Source: Bombus terrestris
Lineage: Eukaryota; Arthropoda; Insecta; Hymenoptera; Apidae
Direction: 5' to 3'
DNA length: 64,000 bases
NCBI RefSeq assembly: GCF_910591885.1
Contig: NC_063279.1
Span: 11,098,001-11,162,000, forward strand
The notes beneath the pieces are model-generated. The model saw only the letters and a list, made by a program, of their open reading frames with translations. It did not search any database and was not told the DNA's origin. Numbering within the stretch: position 1 is the first letter of the stretch; each line of letters starts with the position of its first letter. The translations under genes were made by a program, and so were the position numbers. Below are positions 38,865-53,100 of this stretch, piece by piece.

Positions 38865-39679
38865 AATATTTCATATCGTTATTTGAATCTATAGTTTTGC
38901 CATAAATAAAGAAGTACCTCTCCTTATCTCTAATTGCCAAAATAGCGATTTATTTGAAACATCGAATAATTTGTTTGAAACATTTATGCGTAAAACATTT
39001 TCATGAAAATCCTTTCAAGCTTACTACCTTGATAAATAGTTATTTTATTAAAATTTTCGAAAATACCGGGGCAGTATTTGGCCCTGATTTCTTCGTCGCT
39101 CGTTATTCACGATAGAAATTCCAGGAAATTTCGGTAGATTAATGATCACGCTGCAAAATCGAACGTGTACAATTAATTCCGCGAAAATTCCACTCGCTGA
39201 AGCATCTAATGATCTAATATTTCTCTCTCGCGATCAATTAAGCTGGCCAAATCTCCCATTTTGAAATGGACCTTGCTCGATTCAAAATATACAATACTTA
39301 TTGGAAATAATCATGAAATTTTCAATCCCATCGTGGCGACTGGAGAAACGAATAAATCCCCCATCGACCGATGTACCGCGCTATCAAATCGGGCATCTGA
39401 TCGCAAAGGTCCACTCCAATTACTCCCCTCCACAGGAAGAGAAGAGAAACGCAAAATCATTGGATAACACTGTGGCGTCGTAACAACGGCGGAACCGTCG
39501 TCAAACCGGAAGCAGACCGGCAAATGAAATTATAAAAGTTCCATAAGAGGCGTGATGTTTTTTCCCTACGATATAACAATGTTTCTATGCCGTTAACTGG
39601 CGGCCATTTATCACGGGCAACACGATACGCATTTCCTACTGCCCCGTGTAAGGAAATCGACCAACCCTCGCTCTTGCGT

Positions 39680-39722
39680 TTTTTCTTTTTCTCTCTTTCT
39701 CTCTTTCTTTCTTGCTCTCTGC
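39680..39722 (+). repeat. Pyrimidine (CT) tract
   Basis: About 40 bp almost purely of C and T in CTTT and CTCT blocks. Overlapping frames that yield Phe/Ser/Leu or Lys/Glu runs are artefacts of it. Confidence 0.6.
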
Positions 39723-42700
39723 CCCACCCAAACGAACGTTTTCCCCCAATAACAAATGTGGAAATACAGGAACTGGAAGGCGAAGAAAATAAAAGGAGCG
39801 AAGATGAAGATGAAAATGGAACTCAATCGGAACTCAACTCATCCAAATGCTACTGTTCCATAACATTATTCCATAGAAATGCAGACAAAGACGAATAAAA
39901 AAAAAATAGAAGAGACACAAAGAAGAAATACGAACGAAGTGACACGTGAAGCTTTCCATCGGCCATAAATACGCGTTCTTCCTAGTTTTTTCCATCCGGC
40001 AGCTTTCCGCCATATTTATGACGCTGAAACGACGCGATCCAGCAGCTAGGCGGGGTAACCCCGAAGGAATGAAATCCTCGTTATTCTTCGCGGCCGGTAC
40101 GTTCGGTGTCTAGCATCCGGCGGCGGCGCGATTTATTTGAGCTTCCGTCTTTATCGTTGGCCAGGATCACCACGGGTGAAAGAGGATATAGACCATAACC
40201 ACTTCGCGTTGGCTGGCTTCCTTCGCTCGTGGATCCCATATCCTATTATATTGCGCGCGAAAACCGCTGGCAAATGTTGGATGAACGCGAGGAAGAGTAG
40301 GGAGAAATAGGCACAGGGTGATAGAGGGAGAGAGAGGGATATAGGAAGAGAGAAAAAACGAAAAGAGAATAAACGCGAAGACTCATTAAGAGGCTCGATG
40401 ATAAAGTGAGTTATGGTACTCGCGGGGAATCGAGCTATTCCGCGAACTGTGATTGTAACAGTGTTTCTGGCTTGCTGCACCCGCGCCTTCGTTATTTATG
40501 TAAGCTCGTCCCGCGAAAATGTAACCGACTACCCTGAAATGGGAACGCCGTTCTGTTATCGCCCCGCCATACGTAATTCGTGTTTCTTTGGCTCGTCCTA
40601 GTTGGAAGAAGGAGAATAGAATTGTCTTACAAGTGTGATTTACAAACTATACGATACCTCCTCCACGAAACTTTCCAATAGTGACTCGTTGATTTTGCGG
40701 CAAGCTAAATTGTTTGTTAACACTTTCACGGCTGCTCATACGCTTTAACCTTTAGACTTCAGTGTATGTTAGAAATTACTTTCATTTTTCAGTTATATCA
40801 TTTGACTATTTCTTTTGCACAATTATATTGTAGAAATACAGCGAGACCAAGTTAAATAATTTAATATACCGTATCAGGCTTGATTTAAAGTAATAAAGTG
40901 TTTCGAGAACACGTACGTACAATAGTATTTTGAAAACGTTTCAATGATAAGAATACAAAAATTTGTAATAGAGTATGTAATTCTTAAGTGGCAATTTAAA
41001 TGTAATCTTCCTGCTGTTGTCTTTCTTTGCACAAAAATATTAATTCTTTTGTAAAAACCCCATTCTCCAAGAGCTTCATACCAACCCAAATCAAAGTGGA
41101 TCAATTTCAACCTTGTATTTACACACTTCTTACAACCATTCCGCCTCTTTTGCATTATTATCTTATTAAAGCGTTCGCATAAATAATTCCATCGGTGTCG
41201 GAAGCTATCAGCGACATCCTCTATCGGCCCTCGTCGTTTCTGCCCGCTGTTTAGTTCACCTGGACTGGCTCCGGTGTAAGCCGAGCGATAACCGTCGTTA
41301 ACGGCGTGAAACGGATGGATCGAACGTTTCTCAACGACAGGAATCGACGAGGAAGGCTTGGATAAACAAGTCGACGGCTGCCCCATTCGGCGGGTTGTCA
41401 AAGAGGACAAACGAGAATGTCGTGTGGTTGAAAGTTGACGCGAGCCAGCGCGAGAAGCGGCTTCCCTCTAATGTCTAGCCAAACAATATCGTCGCTTGTA
41501 TTTTTGGTTGTTCCAATCGGGGTTCGTGTTATTTTTGCGACGAGGGGGAAATCGTTCCGCGGCTTCCTCTATTGGTTCTACTTCCCTGGCGATTGTCTTG
41601 CAATTACGGTTTAATTGCAAGGGTTTGCGATAAGGGCTGGAGTGCAATTAAAAAGTAACCGTCTACGTACGTAATGATTTTATTAAACTTTCGCGAAAGA
41701 GTTTATGCAATTTGTTTTAAACGTCAGTTTTGCATCTGTCGTAATTTATTCTAATGAGAAATTACGTGCGTCTCGACGAATCTACTGTCACAGGCGGACC
41801 GTAAGCTTCAGCTCCGATGATTCAATGTTTCCCGGCGTTTGATACACTTTCATGAACTTCATTTGTTCTTCTAATGTAAGAGGATTTGATAAGTTTATAA
41901 TAATAATATTAAACAGCGTATTTAATTACCAACCAACCTTTCTATTCATTTTAATTCTTCGTTGTTCAAGTAAACTTTAAATTTCAAAGATAATGCAATA
42001 AGTGACTGATGCTAACAATGTTCTAATTAATTATTCGGCAAATGTCACGAAAATTATATTTAGAAATATCTAATTAGTACCAAAACATCGATATTCGTTT
42101 GATTAACTCAAATATTCGGGAATTTCTTTTATGATATTCTTCGACACTACGTCATATACTATTTGGGATTTAAATCGAACGTAAATTCTTTCTATTAATT
42201 CCTACTAAAAATCAAAATTCTATTATTTATAGATACGAACGTTTATCATAAATTTTGTATAACGACTAGCCTTATTTATGCTCTTCTAACAATTTTCATA
42301 TGCTTCAAATATTCAAATATTATTCCAGGGAAACATTCCACATTACCAATGGCGAACAGTCTTCATCCCATTCACGTTTATCACTGGTGCATCGCATCAT
42401 CGATGGCTTGACCGTTTCGCGGTCGCAAATCCAAGGTTTTACCTTTGTGTGTATCGGTTGGCTGGGTCCTCGTACATAATCGTGACCGTAGAATGGTTCC
42501 GGAGCGTCATATCCTTCGGCACGATTAAAGAACCGACGACTTTAATCCCGGACGAGTGTCCACGGGAACGCTGGGAATACGATTCCAGCATAAAGCGACG
42601 ACTTTATGGTTATTCGACGTACGATTCGCTGACGGGTTCACTTTGTGGAAGACAACGGGGCTGGAAGGAAGAGGAACAGGGAGGCGGAGGAAGACGATGA

Positions 42701-44342
42701 CGAGGAGGAGAACGAGGACGACTCACGAAGGACGACAAAACGCAGCAGCCACGCCGGTTTTGCTACCTGAACGCTTGCTCCCAGCGAGAGCTTTCTTTCA
42801 TCTAACGGGTGACGCGTTGTGAATTGAAATATTTGACATTTTAAAGTAAGAAGTAATTCGTTTCGTTTTTCATTTTTCGACAACAGTTCGTGCTCAGTTC
42901 TGCCACTTCAAGAATTTTTCAATTTCGGTGTTTTATTATTTGGAAAATCAGATTTGATATGGTACAGAACTGTTGGTTTATTGAATTCTGTTTCTGTTCG
43001 TTTAGTTAATTTTGTTTGTTCGTGTCGATTACTTTCTCGATATTATTCGGCTTGTTTTTTCTTCCTTGTTCAGTTAATCTTTAAAATCGAATGCAGCAAA
43101 ATTTCTTTTTTATTTTATCGTTAATAATAAAACATTATCTTTCCTGATGTTTGCGTAAAGAAGACATTATTGCATAATGTAAAATAGATAGATTTCTTTT
43201 TAAATAATATTTTCTTACTGCTTTCTTAAAATAGTATGTCTAATTTATTCAGTTAATGTGGTAAATTTATAGTAATTATACTTCATATTACTCTTATTTT
43301 TGAACTGCATTAGCCGATAAATTTCTCTTTGGGCTAATCCATTTGTTATTTCGCTAAAGATAGAGATGGTTACTGTAAGGGAATTTGCTGTATCTAGAGG
43401 CTTTCCATGGAATCCCTCCTTGATTGCGTGAACTGACTGTTAACGTAGCGCAGAAATAGCGGAGAAACATTTCAGAAATAAACTGTGAACTTCACCGTCA
43501 GGTGTAGCCATGAATCAAGCCGAACTTCGCCGTTTCTCATTCCTAAAACGAAGTCCTCCGCCTATCCAATGATCCAATCGTTTCCTCTCTCTTACTGAAC
43601 CCGATATTATGGTACCAGTACATACTGTTATTTTGCGATTTAGTTTCACGATACTTCTGCGTGCCTTTAAATGCATTTTTAGTATCTCTATAAGGCGGAT
43701 AAAAATTTGTACAAATAATTAACGCAGCGTGAAATATCTAGGTACTACATTCATCGTGTTTATCCTCATTAATTCTCCTTGCCTTGTGCGTTCGTTTTAA
43801 ACTTATCTTCGATTACAGACACATTTATTACAGTATTTAAATCTCTTCCAGCGCACCACTTACCTTTAAGCATAAAATATTTCATAAAATCACTAGTTAA
43901 TATTTTTTATCATGATCTTTTTGTTGTTCTTTTTGCTTCTTATTGTTCTTTTTATATTTGTTATGCAGAGCGGTTTAAATTTTCTAAGAGGAGGAAAAGG
44001 AAATTTTTGTAAGATTGGAAGAGGGTAGCTTATTATTAATTTTATCAAATAATCAACTCTTTGCTCCTTCTTCCTCGGTTAAATTTGTTAGAATTCTGCT
44101 CTTATTTGAAAGAAACGATATTCCTATATTTTATTCGACAGAATATAAATTCTGTGGAAATATACCTTTCTCAAATTTGATTTAAATTTGTCTAAGAATT
44201 TTCTGAACAACCTTATACGTTAGTTTAAATTTCCTTTCAATTTTTAAATTCGCAAACTTTCGATCAGAGAATCAAAGAACGAAACACAGACTAATTCGAT
44301 TTCCAATCGTCCACGAATGCTCTTCTCCAGTAAAGGGAAATC

Positions 44343-44759
44343 TTAATCGCGATTCGACGCGCGTATCGGAGGAGGAACCTGAAGACGACGGCAGTACACC
44401 CTATAGAGAGACAACAGAAGGGCCCTGCGCGCGAGAGGCGTAGACCACAGAGAAAACGCGGCGTGCTGGGAGTTGATGTGTGGCCATTGTGACGGAATTT
44501 TGATAACGACAGGGAACGCCACGGGGTATCCCGCGGCGCTACCCGCGATTCGGACGTCGGACATAATTCTCGTAAAATTCTCGGCTTTATGGTAATGTCC
44601 CTGTCTCTGTATTGCCATGGCAGGCCGCGTCAGCTTCGAATTTTCTCTCCGAACCGGCTCGATGATTTTTTTCTTATCACGATCGGCCAAGAGCTGCCAG
44701 ATGATTCTCTGACCGACCAGTAATGTCCCTCTTAACTCTGGAATCATCGTATAAAACAT
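44343..44759 (-). CDS. Unrecognised 138-codon open reading frame
   Basis: Starts with a true ATG (44759-44757; a second ATG is five codons in) and ends TAA at 44345-44343. The translation begins MFYTMIPELRGTLLVG and has mixed, protein-like composition, with clusters of charged residues in the first half and a more hydrophobic second half (AGYPVAFPVVIKIPSQW). The C-terminal 35 residues become Arg-rich. No domain, signal peptide or known motif was recognised. No close splice partner or promoter was seen. A frame of this length is expected a few times by chance in 64 kb, so the call is tentative. Confidence 0.15.
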   Translation of the reverse strand: MFYTMIPELRGTLLVGQRIIWQLLADRDKKKIIEPVRRENSKLTRPAMAIQRQGHYHKAENFTRIMSDVRIAGSAAGYPVAFPVVIKIPSQWPHINSQHAAFSLWSTPLARRALLLSLYRVYCRRLQVPPPIRASNRD

Positions 44760-46654
44760 CGAACGTGGAACTTTTACTTGTTTCGAAAGATACGAGCGAC
44801 AGATATTTTCCAGCTTCTTGAATTTTTATTCTTTTCAATCGAACCTTTCCTAAATCGTTTGGATTTAGTGTCGATCGTTCGAGGATGATGTGCTAAGTAT
44901 CAATATGTTGACTGCTGGATTTTCAAATATGTCAAAGTATGCGATAATAAATTTGTCAAAAATGTCTACAATTGAATTAAACGAATTTCTAAAATCATTC
45001 ACTTACGTCATAATGTAGTATGACCTATTCTTGTAATCTAAAAAATCATCGCTATCAGATATAGCGAGAAAATAGGAGTATTTGATAATTACACGGTAAC
45101 ATAGAAGAAACATATTTTTACTCGACTGGTGCGACGTATGTTAAGATAAAATTCATGAATGATTTTCTCAAAATTTACGACGTTAAAGTAATGTTATCAC
45201 CTGGACATCAATATGCCGTAAAAAATTCCAAACTCTACAAGGTAGCATTCGGATTACAACTTCACTAATGAAAGAAGCTCGAAAGTTTCGGTTGCAGCAT
45301 TTTCACACGACAGATACACGAGGATTTACCGAATTTCTCACAAGGTCCCGACTGTAGCCGGGGCTGTAACAGATAAGATCTTGCCCGGTTATACATAACG
45401 CCGGAAAGTCCGCGTTCCTAGCGTTCACCGTCTTGATTCCTGCTCTAACCGCAAGTATCAACTTCATCTTTATCATCGTCGTTATGGCGTCGCCGCGGGA
45501 TGTCGACCCTTTCAGGTTCTAACCTCCGAGTCTCCTAGCGATGGAGCAGGCTAAGGAGATAAGCGCAAGCAAGATTAAAGTACGCCACTTTTTTTGTCTG
45601 CATTTCCATTTTCCTCGACGAAACAGGGAAACAGTGGAAGATTTTCAACGTTTTCGCGCGGACGCAATTCGCTAGTGACGTTCACTGTTTGGCTAACGTT
45701 AGGCAGATTGTCGAAGCGTCTAGGATTGATTCGAATTGTTACGTTGAATAATTTTTTCTTCCATTTTCTTTTTTCTTTTTTTTACTGGCTAAAAGATTTT
45801 TGAGAAAGAAATAATTCATCTTTAATCCTTTATCTATATAGATAACAAAAGTATTGTGGTTATTTAACAAGTGAAATACTAATCTTGCGTGAATTTCGAC
45901 GAAATATGCAAAGAATCAGTATTCGAGAATTTTGTAATATTTTAATTAAAAAATTAATAATATGCTTGGAGGAAATAGCAAGGAGTAACAGGTTATTCAG
46001 ATATCCAGACTAGGGTTAATTATTCTAGAATTCTGTGATTCTGTTTAAGAGTACGTATCTTTAAATCACAGATTATAGATCATCAACTATAATTTTTAAT
46101 TTCTGCTATGATGAGTGGAAGATTAAGAAGGTTTATAAATTTTAGATGGAATTTAAGTAAGAGACTACGTCTCTCTTGAGATGAGTCGAGATACCTGTTT
46201 ATTAAGTTTCCTAATATTTCTTGGAGAAATATTCTCCAAACTTCAGTCGTTACACATACTTTCATCGTCAAATTACGTTCTCACCTACAGTTTGTCAGAA
46301 ACCTGTTGATCGCAAAGTTAAACTTTCATTGCGTTTTATTATTCTTTGTCGTAATATTTTTAATGCTTCTACACAAACCTATGCATGTAATTCGATGCAC
46401 AAAAGTAACTTCAGCGAATGGATTTTCAATGAAGACGTTTAAACGATAATACGATGATTTCTTGCGTTCTAGCCCCGGACCCCGTTGACGTACCGGGTTC
46501 AGGACTGCTTTTCCTTTTCCTTCCTTTGTATGGAACGGGAAAAATCACAGGGCTGATTAAAAGGCCGCTTAGTATGCTCGAGGCGGGGCCACTGATAAAT
46601 AGCTCTGCTTCTTTCGTGTTCGCAAAAAGCTCGCTAGCGCCACGACCCATTCAT

Positions 46655-46728
46655 GCCACATACGAAACCATATGTGGCGTTGTCCTCGCCGTTATACTTA
46701 CACGGGATTCCAGACTCACAGGAGTCTG
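46655..46728. repeat. Two small adjacent inverted repeats
   Basis: GCCACATA (46655-46662) pairs with TATGTGGC (46671-46678) around an 8-base loop. CAGACTC (46711-46717) pairs with GAGTCTG (46722-46728) around a 4-base loop. Both stems are perfect. Thirty-two bases separate them. Confidence 0.5.
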
Positions 46729-49700
46729 TTGCACAGGCAGAATTTACATTCCCTGCAGATCCTCTTTCGACGGAGTTAAATTCCTATTTTGTCTGATTCT
46801 CTACTACTCCACGTTTTATGTTACTCTTGGGAGTATATCAAATTAAATCATACTGGTTGGTTTTATTCGAAATAGTTACAAAAATTCTATAATCGTACTC
46901 AACAATTTAACAAATATTTCAATTACTATCTTAATAGTTATTGTATTACTATATAGTTTATTTAGTAATTTATTTTGTGTATTCAGGCAAATATCAAATT
47001 TTTATTGCAATTGAAGAGCGCAGAGATAGAACAAGTCGACTTCGTGATTTTCCTTTGATTCCAGTTTTAATCTTCTGATATTTGAATCATCTGATAAAAG
47101 AATTGGAAAAAGTGACTAGTTTAGAATTTTTCATAGGAATTTTATAAATTTGGTGTTCGAGACCGTTTTTCCAAGAGGAACGGGAGATATACCTTTTTTA
47201 GCGTGATCTTGAACCGAAAAAACGTTGAAAAATGCAAATCAGTAACACAGGTTCGAAGTTTTCTCGAATACTCTCCATTGAAAGACAATCCTCTTGTAAG
47301 CAGAGGTTACAACTCCAAATGCTTCAAAAAGTCAATTTTCACCGATTGTCAAGTTAAAAAAAAAAAAGAAAGCAGGAGAAACTAAAAAATAGAACGGAGC
47401 ATATTTCGCGTTTTTTCTCAATCGCTCTTACTCATCGTCGACTGAAGTATCAGAAAACAAAACGCGGCGAACAGAAATACTGCACTTGCCGTGTGTCCGC
47501 GTTGAAAGCAACGTGTTTCGCTGCACCGTTTGATGCCGCGTACAGACGAGTTTCAAAAGCGCCACGGAAAAAGGTGGCTGGAAAGTTGAAGCGACTGAAA
47601 AATTCGTATACCTCACCGATGGAGCAGCGACAAAGAGGCAGGAACGAAGAAAGAGAAAACCAGCGGCTTCCTTTTCCGCTCGTTTCATCCTCGAAATTGA
47701 AACGCGCATCTGCAAATACTTTTTCTTTTTTTTTTTCAAAGCTTGACCGTCACTCGACTCGACACGCATCGAGGACGAAAAGTGGCAACTAGTAGCGTGC
47801 AAAGAGGGGTGGATGCATCCATGTTGGTTGGCGAGAAGCGTGATCGTTTCGAAAGCAAGTTAAAGTTGGACTACAGGCGCGCGTGGAACCGTGTGTGCGC
47901 GCAGTAAAGCTTCCAAGAGGGTTGGCCGTTTCGTTGAGGCCAATAATTAAAATGCATTCAGCCGAGTTATAAAGCCTTAACGACGTGCGTGCGCGACCGA
48001 TTTTTTGCTACTGTATCCCCAGACTTTACGATACAATTTATTGCTTATTTAATTCTCCCTTTCCGTACCATCGATTTAGGCTCGTCTGGCTGGCGAATCC
48101 TGGCTGGCGGATATCAACGTTGTCGACGATTCTGTTGAATATTCGTTTCTAACGTAAGGATATGATGCTCTTTGAAAGATGGTGAAAGCTTTGGTTTAGT
48201 CTTCTGGTGCTAAGAATTTGAGAAATTTGTAATTGATTGATGAACAAGATGATAAATTCGAAGATCTTTGCTTTTAGTAAAGGATATAGGTAAAATTCGC
48301 CTTTTCTCTTGCATCGTGTCTTTTTTATATAATATGTTTTTCTTATAAAATAATGAACAATCAGGTTGGCGATCCTAGTATTAACGTCGAGAGACAAAAT
48401 CATCTTTTCTATTTTTTAAACCACGTTGGAAGAACCAGGGAAGAATTAGCAAAATTCCTACATCCCTGGATATCAAACGATCGATACCTCGCACAAAGAA
48501 ACCCTTCGAGGAGGAGGGCAATGTGACAGAAAACTCCGGAGGAGCTGCAGGAAACCGGATAAACCGCATAACAGAAGCGTCTCGTATTTCCCACCTAATT
48601 GGGAAGCGTGGCGGGAAAAAGTGTTGCGTGGCATAACAATGCTTATCTTTCCGTAATCCCTTCTGTTTTCTACCAACGTAGAACGCTCGTATACCGTAAA
48701 ATACAATTATAATTCTACGAACAAAAAAATGTCCCCAATGGATAAGCCAGGATCGTGGTTCGAGTCATAGATATTTGAAATTCTTTAACGACGCGGATCG
48801 ACGTACATATGTCCGTCGTAGAACCGGACGATTTCTAGTTAAACGCCGAGGATAATTCGTTCCACGTAGAAATAAAAGTTTAGCGAAATACTTGGCCGGT
48901 TGGCCTGGACAGATTTCCAATAACGCAGAGAAGTGCACCGTCGATAATCTCGTTCGGCGAGTCGTCTTTTTTCCCTGGCCCCACTCTGCGGAACTCTCGT
49001 CGCGGTCTCTCGTCGATTTCTTACGGATGCGTCTCGACGATACGATAAATCATCTCGTTTCTCGAACGCAGGTTCGGGACGAGCATTTTTATTTGACAGC
49101 GGCAGCCATGTAGCAGACTTTCCAAAGGCTACGTGCACGGTGAATTAAGTATCCGCCAGCATCCGCCCTCGGGAGAGCTTGTCAGGTGTTCCCGATAGAA
49201 ACGACAGCTTATTAAAAAGCTGTTCCCCTCGAGAGAGACAGAGATGTAGAGAGGAAGAGAAACGAGGTTCGTGGGAAGCGTTTTTCACGTGGAAATTTCG
49301 TGAGAATCGTGCTTCCTCGTTCAATCGATCACGCGATGTATGTATGTATTTTCTTTTTCTTTTTCCGAATTCATAGTTTCTCATCCATTACTAAGGTTGC
49401 TATGTCATTGTGTAATTGATTTGTCGATGATTAATATGATTTATAAGGAAGCATCCGGACGATCGATACTTCTATATCGTCAATATTTCTGTTGTCAACG
49501 TTGTCGTACGTGTAAAGGGATTGTCAGACGATCAATTTATCCATATATTGTTAATACGCGTACAATAATGTTGAAAAGTCTGAAATATTGATAATGTACT
49601 CGCGTATCGATCGCCTGAAGCACTCTCAAGACGCTACTTATTCGAGTTGCAATTTGCTTAACTCTTTCACAGTTTAACAGGAGAAAGACTACGGCAAGTC

Positions 49701-49993
49701 GTCAAATATAATCGAAATAAAGAAAATATAACGTTATGACGAGAAAGATGGCGAAAAATGTATATCTGGGTTAAAAGTACGATCAATGAATTCAGACCAA
49801 ATGACAAATCAATCGTAAAGATCCAGTTCGCAATGTCATCGAGAAATCGATTCTCCAGCTCTCTCACGTGGAAGAAGAAAAAAAGAGAAAGAGAGAAATC
49901 AGCGGCTGATGCAGACGCGTTTCCCTAGCGAGTTCTCGCCCTTTAATTAAACGACCCGAGCCCGCGAGGGGAAGAAAGAGGGCGCTATAGTGG

Positions 49994-50157
49994 CGCATAA
50001 AAGAAAGAAAGAAAAGAAGAAAGAAGATAAAAAGAAAGGAAAGAAAATAGAAAAGAAGCAGGAAGACAGAAAGGCAGAGGCGGTGAAGGGGGTGGCGAGG
50101 CGCGAGGAAGGAGAGGCAGCGGAAGGAAAAAAGAGTAGAAGGAAGAGGAGGGGCAGA
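49994..50157 (+). repeat. Long purine-rich (AAG/AGG) tract
   Basis: About 160 bp of mostly A and G. The overlapping + frame (49990-50436) starts with a near-pure Lys/Glu/Arg run that comes from the repeat; the rest resembles no family I know. Confidence 0.6.
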
Positions 50158-53100
50158 GCAATAATTACTACTGGGCTCACAGTTTCCAGGCCCGATGCCG
50201 TCGAGCAGTCATGTAAAAAAATCTCAACGCCACCCACACCGCAAGTGGAAGGGCCAGAGGTTAGTTATTCATGCGTCAAGGCGCCACCGCTACAAGTTAT
50301 TCGAACCAGACCGTACGTCTCTAATGCGTGGCTACGAATTTCTAAGCGGTCCTTGTCTCTCGTTCAACCCTTATCCTCTGTCTTCACGCCGCGAGAAAGC
50401 CCGACAACACTTACCGACCAGTTGGAATCTTCCTGATCGTTACACCTTTTGTTTCATACCAGGGGTTGTTTTTTGAGTTCAGTGAATTCTCGTCGCTTCT
50501 TGTCAACGAGTGTACGGTTTTTTTCGTTTTGCTATAATTTATGAAGTATTGCAGGTGTTGGAAGAGGCTGTTGTTTTAATTGTGTGAATTGATTGGGAGG
50601 AATGGAAGTGGAGTTTTGTTAAAAAGGATACGAAGTTGCGCTTAAATTTTTGGTACACTCACAATCTACTAACGATTCAAGCACGTAACGTTATCTTGCT
50701 TAGTAGCCAACAGCTTAGGAGCACCGGAGAAAGTCAATCGAACTCACTGAATGTATAGAAATATCTTTTTATATATCTTTACAGCGGATTTCTTATACGT
50801 TCACAAGGAAAGTACAAAATTGCACGGAATACACCTAATGTGAAAAAATATATAAAATATCCAAAATATAGTATTTGTTGTAATACTATATTTGGTATTT
50901 AAAAAAATATGGATTTGCATAAAAATCCGCAGTCTACTAATAACTGAAATACGCGCTTCTACTTTACTTGGCAATCAAAGATCAGAAAAGAGTCAACCAG
51001 AATCCCAAACTCCAGCGTATCGCTTCAGTCTCGTTCAAAAGAGATTGGTCGCGCGCGACTGGAGTGACAGTCGCGATAGCGAAGCATCGAAAGGCGGGCG
51101 ATAAAGCATTCAGCACGATGTATCGCGCGGGGCTGTGGTAATAGACGCATCTTCATAAATCACGGGTGTCTCTCCCTTTCGACGGGTCCGAAAACGGATG
51201 AAAAAGGAGGAAAAAGGAGGGCCCAGATGTAGTGGGACCAAGAGGGCCGCCGGGACACGGGGTAGGATAGTAAATTGAAATAATTCTCGGCCGAAGAGAA
51301 TAGCCGTCGGCCAGGCGAAGTGGAATCGGTCCGGCTTGGCTGGCGAACGTGTTGAGCCAGCTCACTCTCTCTCCACAGAGGAAAACGATTCCGTAGCTCT
51401 GGCTCCGAATAGACCTCGCGACGATGTAGCCGTAAATCGAGGTGAGTTGATGGCGCATTGATTGCCTCGCATCTCATCACGTTCGAAACTTCCACGTTGC
51501 CCCGACGATTCCTATTTAGTCGTCCCAGTGCTACTTTTACGACGATGTCGGCCACGAGTTGCCCACTAAGATCTCGAAAAAGAAGCGTTTACGGGGTTAA
51601 GGTTCTTAACGTACGACAGAATTTAGTGTCGGTGACTATTGAGTATTGGAAATTTAATTCTCGAATGTACTTGTCTAACTATACTTTCGTACAAGCACAT
51701 TCTGTAACGGATTTGCATTTTGTACAAACACATTCTGGCAAACTTGGTTTCCATCAAATCACTATAAAAATTACAGCCATGATCTCTCCCATCCTTAAAA
51801 ATCAATCACCTCTTAAGCGACAAAGTCACGGAATCCCTTAACACACGAAAGGATAATACGACCGTTGAACCTTTGCAAATGAGCTCATTCCATAAATTAG
51901 CGCATTGACGTGATCCAAGCATGTTGCTCCGAGGAATCTAACCCAAGCATAGCCAAACCAGAACCCAGGGGAATCACCGGTTGCAAATTGAAATCTGACC
52001 GCGATTCACAAGCGACTACAGCCAGAATCAACGAACGAACGAACATAACGATTGTAGAGTAGAAGACACCTGTAACCATGATCAGGTTCGTTCGTCAAGA
52101 ACTCTTTTCTGTGTTCGATTCCTCGGGCTGCATTTGCCCATTCGCCGGTGCGGCGCGTTTAACTGGATCGGGCGGTTCAGTACTCGTGGCCATTAGCCCC
52201 GGCCCGTAATTTACGTATTTGTTCTTCGGCTTGTAAATCTTCTTCTACCTCTTGACTCACGGCCGTTTCCCCTTCTTCGTTCCAATCCCGTTCCTTCTGT
52301 CCTCCTGGTTCGCCAGCAGGGTTGGAGGCGCCAACGAGCAAGCAGGGCGAGCCAGCCAATATGGATAGGAATGCGTGACGTTACCATAATATTAATAGTT
52401 TATTTACCGAGGCCCATACGTCACTATGTCCCACAGTCGGCTTCGTGTATTAGTTAACGTCCGTTGCTCTTGCTCCGGGCGACTATCACTAAATATTCCT
52501 GCTCGCGATGATGCTGACAGGGGTTCAGCGTGTACGCGGCTACGTGCACACCGTTTCTACTCTGTGTACACGATAGCGATGTACCGGTATACGTGTGTAG
52601 CCCTTTTGGTTCGCGGGGAATAGTCGTATAGAAACGGTACGAATGTACGGACTAGCTTCGAGTGTTCGACGGTTAATATTGATGGCGGGACGCGGGAACG
52701 GGCACGGTTAAACGATCCAGAGAAGAATCGGCATGGTAAATAACCTGTTGGGCCTCGTAGGCGATTATTTATGTTCCCCGTGGTAATTCTGATCGGGATT
52801 TCGTGCGGCGGCTACGACGTTGCTCCGAGCTTGTCGCGGCTACCAGAGTAGCGTCTGTCGATCGAACCGTAGCATGGAAATCCGTCTAATTCTTAGATTA
52901 CATGTGGATGAATTAGAAATGTCCCTCAAAAAAGTGAAGTAACCTATCGCAGGGTTACGTTCGCGAATATTCATTCATTCTTTATCAAACAGATGCTCCA
53001 AGTATTTGAAAGTATCCGGTGGATCCATATGCTATCTTCAATTGGTTAAAAAACGAAAGTGGCATTATTGAAAATGTATTCTCATTTCGTGGATTTTTTT

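Noticed and set aside
49990..50436. Lys/Glu-rich + strand frame
   Set aside because: Its first half is the translation of a purine-rich simple repeat and the rest has no family features.
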